The position numbers were made by a program, and so were the translations under genes. From assembly GCF_003583935.1 (NCBI RefSeq), contig NZ_QYRN01000001.1:62001-126000 (forward strand): 64,000 bases of DNA, read 5' to 3'. This DNA comes from Aureimonas flava. Its GTDB lineage: Bacteria > Pseudomonadota > Alphaproteobacteria > Rhizobiales > Rhizobiaceae. Below are positions 41,204-49,005 of the stretch, piece by piece; position 1 is the first letter of the stretch, and each line of letters starts with the position of its first letter. The notes under the pieces were generated by a model. That model was not told where the DNA came from. It worked only from the letters and a program-made list of their open reading frames with translations, and made no database searches.

Positions 41204-42238
41204 TCAGGCCGTCAGTACGACCTTGACGCTCTGGCTCCGGTCGAGCGCCAGACGGAAGGCGTCCGGCGCCTCGGCGAGGGGCCGGCGTGCCGTGACGATC
41301 GACAGGACGTCGACCTTGCCTTCGGAGATCAGGCCGACCGCCTCGGCGAACTCCGCGTCGAAGCGGAACGAGCCGCGCAGGTCGAGCTCCTTCGACATCA
41401 CCGAGTTGGCCGGGATCGGCAGCGGGCCGGCGGCCAGGTTGCCGACCTGGACCACGATGCCGCCGCGACGCACGTTCTGGATGGCTGAGGACAGACCGGC
41501 CGGCGTGCCGGAGACCTCGAACACGACGTCGGGCGGCGTGATCTTGGAGAAGCCGTCCGCATCCTTCGACAGATCGACCACCTCGTCGGCGCCGAGCTTG
41601 CTGGCGAAGGCGAGGGGAGCGGCCGCCATGTCGACCACCGTGATCCGCTCCGCGCCCTTCAGCCGGGCGGACAGGAGCGTGAACAGGCCGATCGGCCCCG
41701 CACCCACGATCGCCACCGACGCGCCGGTCAGATCGCCGGCCCGCTTCACCGCGTGCAGGCAGACCGCCAGAGGCTCGGCCAGGGCTGCAGCCTCGATCGC
41801 CACGTGGTCGGGCACCGGAACGCATTGGCCCGGCGTGGTGTCGAAATAGGACGAGAAGCCGCCCTGCATGTGCGGGTTCTTCGACGCGGAGCCCATGAAG
41901 AACACGTTCTCGCACAGGTTGGGCCGGCCTTCGCTGCAGCGGGCGCAATGCCCGCACGGGCGGAACGGATTGACGGCGACGCGGGTGCCGGGCGCGAGGC
42001 CGGTGACGTCCGAGCCCACGGCCTCCACCACGCCCGAGATCTCGTGACCGAGCACCAGGGGCTCGCGCACGACGTAGTCGCCCGTCTTGCCGTGGCGGAA
42101 GTAGTGCATGTCGGAGCCGCAGATGCCGCCGGCCCCGAAGCGGATGCGAACGAGGCCCGGCGCCAGCGCGCCCAGTTCGCGGTCCACGACCCGAAGGTCC
42201 TCTGCGCTGAAGATCGTCGCTGCGCGCGCGGTGTTCAT
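41204..42238 (-). CDS. L-idonate 5-dehydrogenase-like zinc alcohol dehydrogenase
   Basis: A 344-residue medium-chain dehydrogenase. GGICGSDMHYFRHGKTGDYVVREPLVLGHE (about residues 37-66) holds catalytic Zn ligands Cys and His-Glu, and CGHCARCSEGRPNLC is the four-Cys structural zinc site. GAGPIGLF is the nucleotide-binding glycine motif. The sequence style fits L-idonate 5-dehydrogenase, which interconverts idonate and 5-ketogluconate. Its start overlaps the TRAP large permease stop by 4 bases, so it most likely handles the solute imported by that transporter. Confidence 0.85.
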   Translation of the reverse strand: MNTARAATIFSAEDLRVVDRELGALAPGLVRIRFGAGGICGSDMHYFRHGKTGDYVVREPLVLGHEISGVVEAVGSDVTGLAPGTRVAVNPFRPCGHCARCSEGRPNLCENVFFMGSASKNPHMQGGFSSYFDTTPGQCVPVPDHVAIEAAALAEPLAVCLHAVKRAGDLTGASVAIVGAGPIGLFTLLSARLKGAERITVVDMAAAPLAFASKLGADEVVDLSKDADGFSKITPPDVVFEVSGTPAGLSSAIQNVRRGGIVVQVGNLAAGPLPIPANSVMSKELDLRGSFRFDAEFAEAVGLISEGKVDVLSIVTARRPLAEAPDAFRLALDRSQSVKVVLTA

Positions 42239-43641
42239 TGGATCAGTCCCATCTGCGTCGGAAGCCAGAGCGTTACTATGGGGAAGAAGGTGATGACCAG
42301 CAGTGCTACGAACAGCGGTATCAGCCAGGGAAGGATCGCCATGGTCGTTCGCTCGACCGATAGCTTGGCGACCCGCGACAGGACGAACAGCACCATGCCG
42401 AGCGGCGGGTGAAGCAGTCCGATCATCAGGTTCAGGGTCAGGATCAGGCCGAAATGCACCGGGTCGATGCCCAGGCGCAAGGCGATCGGCAGGAGGATCG
42501 GCACGACGATCGTGATGGCCGCGATCGTGTCGAGGAAGCAGCCGATCACGAGCAGCAGGATGTTCACGAGGATCAGGAAGACCCAAGGGTTGTCGGTGAT
42601 CGAGAGGATCAGGTCCGACATCGCCTGCGCCGCCTGGCTGACGGTGAGGAGCCAGGCGAAGACGGAGGCCGCGGTGACGATGAACAGCACCGAGGCCGTG
42701 GTCTCGATCGTGTCGAAGCTCGCCTTGGCCAGCGTGCGGAATGTCATGCTGCGATAGCGCACGAGACCGAGGAAGAGCGACCAGATCACGGCGGCGACCG
42801 CCGCCTCCGTGGGCGTGAACCAGCCCATGGTCATGCCGCCGATCAGGATCACCGGCGTCATCAGCGCCATCACGGCCGCGAAATCGTAGTACCAGTCGAG
42901 CGCCACGAGGGCGGCCAGCGCGATCAGCACCGCAAGGTTCAGCGAGACGCCGAGATGCACCAGCACGTAGACCGAGACCGGGAAGGCGGCGACGATCAGG
43001 ATCTCGAACGAGGCGGACAGGAGGCGGCGGATCTCGAAAGGCGTGTCTGAGCCCCATCCCCGGCGATAGGCGAACACGGCGACCGTGATCATCATCAGCA
43101 CCGTCATCACCAGGCCGGGAATGATGCCGGCCATGAACAGCGCGCCGATCGAGACGTTGGCCATCATGCCGTAGATCACGAAGGGCAGGGACGGCGGGAA
43201 GATCGGCCCGAGCGTCGCCGAGGCGGCGGTGACGCCGACCGCCGCGTCCACCGGGTAGCCGTGGTCCCGCATCGCCTTGATCTCGATCGTGCCGATGCCG
43301 GCGGCGTCCGCCAGCGCGGTGCCGGACATGCCCGAGAAGATCACCGAGCCGATGATGTTCACCTGGGCGAGACCGCCCTTCATCCAGCCGACCAGGGCGA
43401 CGGCGAAGGAGTAGATGCGCCCGGTCACACCCGCGATATTCATCAGGTTGCCGGCCAGGATGAAGAAGGGCACGGCGAGCAGGGGAAAGCTCTCGACACC
43501 GGCCATCATGCGCTGGGCGATGATGATGTCGGGCGCGACGCCGTAGACCGCGAGATAGAGGCCCGAGGCGACGAACATGGAGATGGCGACGGGAAGGCCC
43601 ACGACCATCAGGACGAGGAAGGCACCGATCAGAAGCAGCAC
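42235..43641 (-). CDS. TRAP transporter large permease (DctM family)
   Basis: A 468-residue inner-membrane protein, somewhat longer than the usual 425 through an extra stretch at about 205-260. It has a dozen or more hydrophobic helices; FFILAGNLMNIAGVTGRI, SGMSGTALADAAGIGTIEIKAM and PPSLPFVIYG are the DctM signature. It moves the solute with Na+ after delivery by the binding protein. GTG start at 43641, four bases after the small-permease stop. Confidence 0.95.
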   Translation of the reverse strand: MLLLIGAFLVLMVVGLPVAISMFVASGLYLAVYGVAPDIIIAQRMMAGVESFPLLAVPFFILAGNLMNIAGVTGRIYSFAVALVGWMKGGLAQVNIIGSVIFSGMSGTALADAAGIGTIEIKAMRDHGYPVDAAVGVTAASATLGPIFPPSLPFVIYGMMANVSIGALFMAGIIPGLVMTVLMMITVAVFAYRRGWGSDTPFEIRRLLSASFEILIVAAFPVSVYVLVHLGVSLNLAVLIALAALVALDWYYDFAAVMALMTPVILIGGMTMGWFTPTEAAVAAVIWSLFLGLVRYRSMTFRTLAKASFDTIETTASVLFIVTAASVFAWLLTVSQAAQAMSDLILSITDNPWVFLILVNILLLVIGCFLDTIAAITIVVPILLPIALRLGIDPVHFGLILTLNLMIGLLHPPLGMVLFVLSRVAKLSVERTTMAILPWLIPLFVALLVITFFPIVTLWLPTQMGLIQ

Positions 43642-43645
43642 GGGA

Positions 43646-44218
43646 TCACTCCGCCGAACCGTCGAAGGCGCCGGGGCGCTCGAGAACCGAATAGCCGCGG
43701 CGCCAGTTGGCCCAGGCCACCTGGATCGAGCGGACGAGCATTAGCACGAATGCGGCGAACACCGAATAGAAGACGATCGAGCGCGGCAGGTCGACCGTGA
43801 CCATCCGCTCGCGCGAGACGATGTTGACGTAGCGCCACAGGAGGTAGGACGCGTAGGCGAAGAAGCCGATCCGCACCACGTCGACCAGCACGGAAAGCAT
43901 CCGCGCGACGCCCGGCGGGATGTAGTGGTAGAGCACGTCCACCTGGATGTGGCGCGAGAGGCGCACGCAGGCGACGGCGCCCAGGAACACCACCACGACC
44001 AGGCAGTTGATCGCGATCTCCTCGGTCCAGGCCAAGCTGTTGTTGAGGACGTAGCGGGTGAAGAACTGGAGGAAGACGCACAGCGCCATTCCCCAGAAGA
44101 CGGCGAGCGTCAACCAGTCCTCGACGGCGTAGGGCGACAGGTCCGCCGTCGGCTCCGCGTCCTCGAAGGCGTGGGCGATCTCTTCCGGCGTCGTCTGCGT
44201 GTGGTGCTCTTGGGCCAT
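43646..44218 (-). CDS. TRAP transporter small permease (DctQ family)
   Basis: A 190-residue protein with four membrane helices (about 36-57, 71-91, 108-130, 147-166) and the motif FFTRYVLNNSLAWTEEIA (about 52-69), typical of DctQ. The N-terminus is acidic. It pairs with the DctM-type permease. Separated from the binding-protein gene upstream by 103 bases that contain a strong hairpin. Confidence 0.93.
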   Translation of the reverse strand: MAQEHHTQTTPEEIAHAFEDAEPTADLSPYAVEDWLTLAVFWGMALCVFLQFFTRYVLNNSLAWTEEIAINCLVVVVFLGAVACVRLSRHIQVDVLYHYIPPGVARMLSVLVDVVRIGFFAYASYLLWRYVNIVSRERMVTVDLPRSIVFYSVFAAFVLMLVRSIQVAWANWRRGYSVLERPGAFDGSAE

Positions 44219-44283
44219 GGCGGTTCCTCGCGAGACCGGGGGCCTCGCCTGACAATCGGCGCGGTAACGGGTGGCAGGGGCTG

Positions 44284-44311
44284 CCGCGCCCCCTCCGGCG
44301 GAGGGGCGCGG
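44284..44311 (-). terminator. Intercistronic hairpin between TRAP binding-protein and permease genes
   Basis: Arms 44284-44296 and 44300-44311 pair over 12 bp with one bulged base and a 3-base loop; no T run follows in either direction. Placed 10 bases after the binding-protein stop, it fits a stabilising or attenuating stem that makes binding protein more abundant than the permeases. Confidence 0.55.
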
Positions 44312-44321
44312 CGGCTGGGCG

Positions 44322-45293
44322 TTACTGGACGGCGCGGATCGCGTCGTAATCGGCCTGGTTGTAGCCGTAGGTCTCCAGCGGGGACTTCTCCTTCACGTTC
44401 TTCTCGAAGTCGGCCTTGTCGACCTCGACGACGTTCAGGCCCTTGTCCTTGAAGGTCTGCACGAGCTTCGCCTCGCGCTCCTGCACGATCTTGGTGGCGC
44501 GCTCGGCGGCCTCCAGCATCACGTCGGTGAAGATCTGCTTGTCCTCGTCGGAGAGCGAGGCCCAGCGGCTCTGCGAGATCACCGTGTTGAGGTGGTCCAC
44601 GATGTGGCCGGTCAGGGCGATGGTCTTCTGGACCTCGTCGAACTTCTTGGCCTCGATGGTGGTGAGCGGATTCTCCTGCGCCTCGACCGTACCGTTCTGG
44701 AGGGCGAGATAGACCTCGGCGAAGGCGATCGGCGCGGTGTTGGCGCCGCAGGCGCGCGGCATGGCGAGATAGGCCGGCACGTCCGGCACGCGCATCTTCA
44801 CGCCCTGGAGGTCGGCGCAGGTCTTGATGTCCTTGTTCGCCGTGGTGTGGCGCGTCCCGTAGTAGGTGACCGCCGCGATGTGATGGCCCGATTCCTCTTC
44901 GTAGCCCGCCGCCAGTTTCCGGAAGACGTCGCTCTTGGTGTAGGCGAGGAGATGCTCGGGGTTGCGGAAGATGTAGGGGTAGTAGGTCACGCCGATCGGC
45001 GCGTATTCGCGCGAGGCGAAGCTCGAGCCGGAGATGATGATGTCGACGGTGCCTAGCGTCAGGCCCTGGTTCAGATCGGCTTCCTTGCCGAGCTGCGAGG
45101 CCGGGAAGACGGCGATCTCGTAGCGGCCGTCGGTCCGCTTCTTGATCTCGTCCGCCGCCCAGACGGATTCGGTGTGGAAGGGCTCCGTCACCTCGTAGAC
45201 GTGGCCCCACGTCAGCTTGGTCTGAGCCGTGGCCGTGCCGGACATCAGCGTCACGGCGGCGAGGGCGCCGAGCGCCCAGGTTGCCTTCATCAT
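44322..45293 (-). CDS. TRAP transporter substrate-binding protein (DctP family)
   Basis: A 323-residue periplasmic protein with signal peptide (about 1-23, cut near ATA-Q). TKLTWGHVYEVTEPFH start, PASQLGKEADLNQGLTLGTVDI (about 64-85), GVKMRVPDVPAYLAMPRACGANTAPIAFAEVYLALQNGTVEAQENP (about 163-208) are DctP signatures, the last carrying the Arg that binds the carboxylate of the substrate. Substrate is therefore an organic or sugar acid. Start overlaps the GntR stop by 4 bases (two ATGs in a row). Confidence 0.94.
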   Translation of the reverse strand: MMKATWALGALAAVTLMSGTATAQTKLTWGHVYEVTEPFHTESVWAADEIKKRTDGRYEIAVFPASQLGKEADLNQGLTLGTVDIIISGSSFASREYAPIGVTYYPYIFRNPEHLLAYTKSDVFRKLAAGYEEESGHHIAAVTYYGTRHTTANKDIKTCADLQGVKMRVPDVPAYLAMPRACGANTAPIAFAEVYLALQNGTVEAQENPLTTIEAKKFDEVQKTIALTGHIVDHLNTVISQSRWASLSDEDKQIFTDVMLEAAERATKIVQEREAKLVQTFKDKGLNVVEVDKADFEKNVKEKSPLETYGYNQADYDAIRAVQ

Positions 45294-46078
45294 GCGTCAT
45301 TCCTCCCGTTGGACCGGGCGCCGGTCTTGGCCGCGCGCCGCGCTGCAGACTTGGCCGGCGTCCTCCCGCCGACCCTCCCGATACCGGCGTCCTCGCCGAA
45401 ACTGTGCTGAAAGCGGATCTGCGACTGCTGCAGATGCCGGCGCATCGCTGCCTCGGCGGCTTCCGGATCGCCCGCCGCGATGGCGTCGCGCACCGTGCGG
45501 TGCTCGGCATGGGCGACGCGCCACGTCTGTCCGTTCTCGAAATACTGCGACAGCCGCGCGAAGTAGGGCGTCATCCGCTGATCGAAGAGCTCGCCCACGA
45601 AGCGCGTGACCACGGCGTTGCCGAGGATGCGCGCAACCGAGACGTGGAACTCGCGGTCCAGCGCGATCGTCTCCGGCGAGGGGTGCCGTCCGGCGTCCAT
45701 CCGGGCGAGCACGGTGTCCAGCGCCGCCACGTCCTCCGGCGTCGCCTTTCGCGCCGCCTCGCGTGCCAGCGAGCTCTCGATCAGCTCGCGCGCGTGCAGA
45801 AGTTCGAAGGGGCCCTCGATCTCGCCGGGCACCGGGGTCTCCGCCGGCGGCGCGGTCACGTAGATGCCGGAGCCGACGCGGATGCGGATGCGCCCTTCCA
45901 CCTCGAGCGCGATCAGCGCCTCGCGCACGGTCGGGCGCGAGATGGCGAGCCGTTCGGCGAGATCGCGCTCGGTGGGCAGTCGGTCGCCGACGCCGTATTC
46001 CCCCGACTCGATCAGGAGGCGGAGCTGGTCGGCGACCTGGCGGTAGAGGCGACGGGGCTCGATGGCTTCGAGGGGCAC
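45290..46078 (-). CDS. GntR-family (FadR subfamily) transcriptional regulator
   Basis: A 262-residue regulator. Winged helix at about 8-72 with the recognition helix motif LPTERDLAERLAISRPTVREALIALEVEGRIRIRVGSGIYV; FCD ligand domain at about 85-225 with HARELIESSLAREAA, DREFHVSVAR and HRTVRDAI, where Asp and His side chains usually hold a metal and a sugar-acid ligand. The last 35 residues are a basic tail. GTG 46078 gives the family start. First gene of the TRAP operon, with a 29-bp palindrome in its promoter, so it probably represses itself and the transporter. Confidence 0.92.
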   Translation of the reverse strand: MPLEAIEPRRLYRQVADQLRLLIESGEYGVGDRLPTERDLAERLAISRPTVREALIALEVEGRIRIRVGSGIYVTAPPAETPVPGEIEGPFELLHARELIESSLAREAARKATPEDVAALDTVLARMDAGRHPSPETIALDREFHVSVARILGNAVVTRFVGELFDQRMTPYFARLSQYFENGQTWRVAHAEHRTVRDAIAAGDPEAAEAAMRRHLQQSQIRFQHSFGEDAGIGRVGGRTPAKSAARRAAKTGARSNGRNDA

Positions 46079-46105
46079 GATGCAGCAGCCCTCCCCAGCC
46101 GTGCT

Positions 46106-46134
46106 CTGGCCAATTGATCTGACCAATTAGCCAG
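46106..46134. promoter_or_regulatory. Palindromic operator of the GntR-TRAP operon
   Basis: A 29-bp dyad centred on 46120: left arm CTGGCCAATTGATC, right arm GACCAATTAGCCAG, matching at 12 of 14 positions. The core TTGATCTGACCAA type sequence resembles FadR-subfamily sites. It lies 28 bases before the GntR start and 25 bases after the LDH2-family stop. Confidence 0.7.
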
Positions 46135-46159
46135 ACAATGTCGCGCCGCCTCGGCTTCG

Positions 46160-47212
46160 TCAAGCGGCGTCTTGGGGCGCGCCTCGCAGCCCGAGGAACG
46201 CGGCCGTATCGGGGTCCACCGGTATGCCCTCCTGCGCCCGCCGTGCCTCCACGTCCCATTCGCGATCGCCCGGCGCCATCACCCGTCCGCCGTCCACGGG
46301 CGGAACCGCGCGCAGGGCGTCGAGGTATCGCCGCATCCCGTCGGCGAAGACCGCCGCCCCGGCGAAACGTTCGGGGTCGATCGCCAGGAAGAAGTGACCC
46401 ATGTTGCGCGGGGTCGACACATCCACGTCGCCGACCATCGGGATGAAGTCCGGGTCAAGCGTCGTGCCGTTCAGGATGCCGGTAAGGAGGGTGGCGACGC
46501 CGGCGAGCGCCGCACCCTTGAACCCGTAGCCCTCGCCGCCGAGCGGCAGCAGCATGTCGGCCTCCTTGGGGTCGCGTGTCGCGAGCCCCTGCGGGTCGGC
46601 GGCGACGCCCGCCGGCAGCATCTGGCCGAGCGAGCGGTAGAGGAGCACGCGGTTCATCGGGATCGAGGAGGTCGCCATGTCGAGCAGCCACGGCTTGTCG
46701 CCCGCCACCGGCGCGGCGAAGGCGAGGGGGTTCGTGCCGTGGAAGGCCCGCGTGCCGTCGAACAGGCCCACCACCGAATCGGTGTTGGTGGTGGCGAAGC
46801 CGATCATGCCGGCCTCGGCGATCGCCATTGCATAGGCGCCGGCCGCGCCGAGATGCGACGAGCGGATCGCGCCCACCGCGCCGATCCCGCTCTCGCGCGC
46901 CAGTTCCACGGCGAACTCGGCCGCGCGGTAGCTCGTGAGATGGCCGAGCCCGTGGTCGCCGTCCACCGTGCCGGTCGCCGCCGCCGTGCGCCGGGCGGTG
47001 ACGTCCGGCCGCGGGTTGACGCGCCCGCCCGCCATGACCTTGCAGTAGTGCGGGACGAGGCGCACCCCGTGGCTGTCGACGCCGACGCGCGAGGCGTGCA
47101 TCAGCGCCCGCGTCGTCGCGTCGACGGATTGCGCCGAGGCGCCGGCGCCCTCCAGCGCGGCCCTGACGCTCGCCTCGAGTTGTGCCGCCTCGACCAGGAT
47201 CGCGCTCGTCAT
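46160..47212 (-). CDS. Malate/L-lactate/sugar-acid dehydrogenase (LDH2 family)
   Basis: A 350-residue NAD(P)-dependent oxidoreductase of the YiaK/YlbC/ComC family. VDSHGVRLVPHYCKVMAGGRVNP (about 50-72) with catalytic His, VGAIRSSHLGAAGAYAM (about 118-134), TNTDSVVGLFDG and GTNPLAFAAP (about 160-170) are conserved. YiaK reduces 2,3-diketo-L-gulonate and sits next to a TRAP transporter in E. coli, so use of a sugar acid is likely here too. Same strand as the GntR-TRAP genes, 81 bases upstream of GntR. Confidence 0.88.
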   Translation of the reverse strand: MTSAILVEAAQLEASVRAALEGAGASAQSVDATTRALMHASRVGVDSHGVRLVPHYCKVMAGGRVNPRPDVTARRTAAATGTVDGDHGLGHLTSYRAAEFAVELARESGIGAVGAIRSSHLGAAGAYAMAIAEAGMIGFATTNTDSVVGLFDGTRAFHGTNPLAFAAPVAGDKPWLLDMATSSIPMNRVLLYRSLGQMLPAGVAADPQGLATRDPKEADMLLPLGGEGYGFKGAALAGVATLLTGILNGTTLDPDFIPMVGDVDVSTPRNMGHFFLAIDPERFAGAAVFADGMRRYLDALRAVPPVDGGRVMAPGDREWDVEARRAQEGIPVDPDTAAFLGLRGAPQDAA

Positions 47213-47383
47213 GTCCGTTTCCTCCCGATGATGCCGTGCCCCCTGCCGTAGCCCGATTGCGGCGTGCCGCGCAAACGCCATCGGACGGTGGGGACGACGG
47301 GAGAAGCCGTTTGAGATCGGCGGCGATCGGCGCTATCGCAGGGCGACGGGCTGATGCCTCGGGCCGGCTCGTGGGGAGGACGA

Positions 47384-48409
47384 ATGAGCGAACGGCCCTT
47401 GGTGATCGCCGCGCCGCATCCGCGCACGCTGGAGATGATCTTCACGCCCGACGCGCTGGCGCGCTTCCGGGAACGGTACGACATCCTGGAAACGACGGCC
47501 GGCGCCTTGGAGGCTCTGCCGCCCGATACCCTTGCGCGCGCCCGCTACCTCGTCGGCCAGCCCGACCTTTCGGACGCGCTCCTCGCCGCGATGACGGGGC
47601 TGCGCGCCATCGTGAACGTTGAAGGCAACTTCACCGACAACATGCCCTACGAGCGCTGCTTCGAGCGCGGCATCCACGTTCTGGTCACGAGTTCGGTCTT
47701 TGCCGAGCCGGTGGCGGAGATCGGGCTCGGCATGGCCCTTTCGCTGCATCGGCAGATCGCGCAGGCCGACGCCGATTTTCGGCGCGGCGACGAGGTCTGG
47801 GGCCTCGACGGCAACGGGTCGGCCCAGCTTCTCTCTAGCTCGCGCGTCGGCATCGTCGGCTTCGGCGACCTCGGGCGCTGCCTCAACCGTCTCCTGGCGG
47901 GCTTTCGCGCAAAAGTGCTCGTCCACGACCCGTGGCTTCCCGATTCCATCCTCGCCGACCACGGCGTCGAAGCGGTGTCTCTGGACGCGCTTCTCTCCGG
48001 CGCCGACACCGTCTTCGTCACCGCCTCCGTGACGGCGGACAACCAGCACCTGTTCGACGCCGATGCCTTCGCCGCGATGAAGCCAGGTGCGGCCTTCGTC
48101 CTTCTCAGCCGCGCCGGCATCGTCGATTTCGACGCCATGCGCGAGGCGGCGGCGAGCGGGCGGATCAAGGTGGCGACCGACGTGTTCCCCGACGAGCCGC
48201 CCGCGGCGGACGATCCGGTGCGCTCCACGCCCAACATGCTGCTTTCGGCGCATCGCGCCGGCGCGCTTACGGTCGCCTTCCAGCGCATGGGCGACATCGT
48301 TCTCGACGACCTCGCGCTGATGGACCGAGGCCTGCCGCCCGCGCGAGCCCGGCGCGCCGAGCGCGAGACCGTCCGGCGCATGCGCTCCAAACCCGTTTCC
48401 AAGAGCTGA
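47384..48409 (+). CDS. D-isomer-specific 2-hydroxyacid dehydrogenase
   Basis: A 341-residue NAD-dependent dehydrogenase. GIVGFGDLGRCLNRLL (about 155-170) binds NAD; LLSRAGIVDFDAM (conserved Arg), DVFPDEPP (Glu) and LSAHRAGAL (His) give the catalytic residues. Substrate could be a hydroxypyruvate/glyoxylate-like or phosphoglycerate-like acid. GGGGAGGA directly before the ATG at 47384 fixes the start. Followed after 10 bases by an RbsD/FucU mutarotase, so the pair probably serve sugar breakdown. Confidence 0.9.
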   Translation: MSERPLVIAAPHPRTLEMIFTPDALARFRERYDILETTAGALEALPPDTLARARYLVGQPDLSDALLAAMTGLRAIVNVEGNFTDNMPYERCFERGIHVLVTSSVFAEPVAEIGLGMALSLHRQIAQADADFRRGDEVWGLDGNGSAQLLSSSRVGIVGFGDLGRCLNRLLAGFRAKVLVHDPWLPDSILADHGVEAVSLDALLSGADTVFVTASVTADNQHLFDADAFAAMKPGAAFVLLSRAGIVDFDAMREAAASGRIKVATDVFPDEPPAADDPVRSTPNMLLSAHRAGALTVAFQRMGDIVLDDLALMDRGLPPARARRAERETVRRMRSKPVSKS

Positions 48410-48419
48410 GGGCTGCCCC

Positions 48420-48866
48420 ATGCTGAAGACCGTTCCGCCGATCGTCACCGCCGAACTCCTCACCATCCTGGCGGAGATGGGCCACGGCGATGACCTGGTG
48501 CTGGTGGACCGCAACTATCCGGCCGAATCCACCGCGGCCGAGACGGTGACCGGCACCTGCGTCCAGCTTTCTGGCGTAGGCACGACCGAGGCGGCGCGTG
48601 CCATCCTCTCGCTGCTCCCGCTCGACACGTACGTGGACGCGCCGGTGCGCCTGATGGCCGTCGTCGGTGACCCGGACGCCACGCCCGACGTTCACCGCGA
48701 AATGCAGGCGGTGGTGGACGAAGCCGAGGGGCGGGCGGTGACCATCGATCGCGTCGAACGGTTCGCCTTCTACGAGGCCGCCAAGCAGGCCTATGCCGTG
48801 GTTCGCACCAGCGAGGCGCGGCCTCACGGCTGCTTCATCTTCAAGAAGGGCGTGATCTTCGACTGA
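48420..48866 (+). CDS. RbsD/FucU family sugar mutarotase
   Basis: A 148-residue protein. LLTILAEMGHGDDLVLVDRNYPAES (about 14-38) with the catalytic His and Asp, and the C-terminal YAVVRTSEARPHGCFIFKKGVI (about 125-146) are FucU-type signatures. FucU interconverts alpha and beta forms of fucose and related sugars. Paired with the 2-hydroxyacid dehydrogenase upstream. Confidence 0.93.
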   Translation: MLKTVPPIVTAELLTILAEMGHGDDLVLVDRNYPAESTAAETVTGTCVQLSGVGTTEAARAILSLLPLDTYVDAPVRLMAVVGDPDATPDVHREMQAVVDEAEGRAVTIDRVERFAFYEAAKQAYAVVRTSEARPHGCFIFKKGVIFD

Positions 48867-48883
48867 GGATGCGAAGGGGAAAT

Positions 48884-48912
48884 TTGACGACCGGTGTCAT
48901 GTTTCCTACAGC
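48884..48912 (+). promoter_or_regulatory. Candidate promoter of the ABC exporter gene
   Basis: TTGACG (48884-48889), 17-base spacer, TACAGC (48907-48912), in the 139-base gap before the ABC exporter. The -35 box is strong, the -10 box weak. Confidence 0.3.
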
Positions 48913-49005
48913 ACGATCACGGGGCGCATCGGGCCCCCGACATCGAGCCCGAAGCGAGCGGTGCAGCGCCTGTCGCCGCGCCGCCGCCCGGTCCATGAGG
49001 CAGAC

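Noticed and set aside
48961-49005. GTG start extending the ABC exporter by 15 residues
   Set aside because: The added Arg/Pro-rich residues are atypical, and ATG 49006 has a GAGG at proper spacing.
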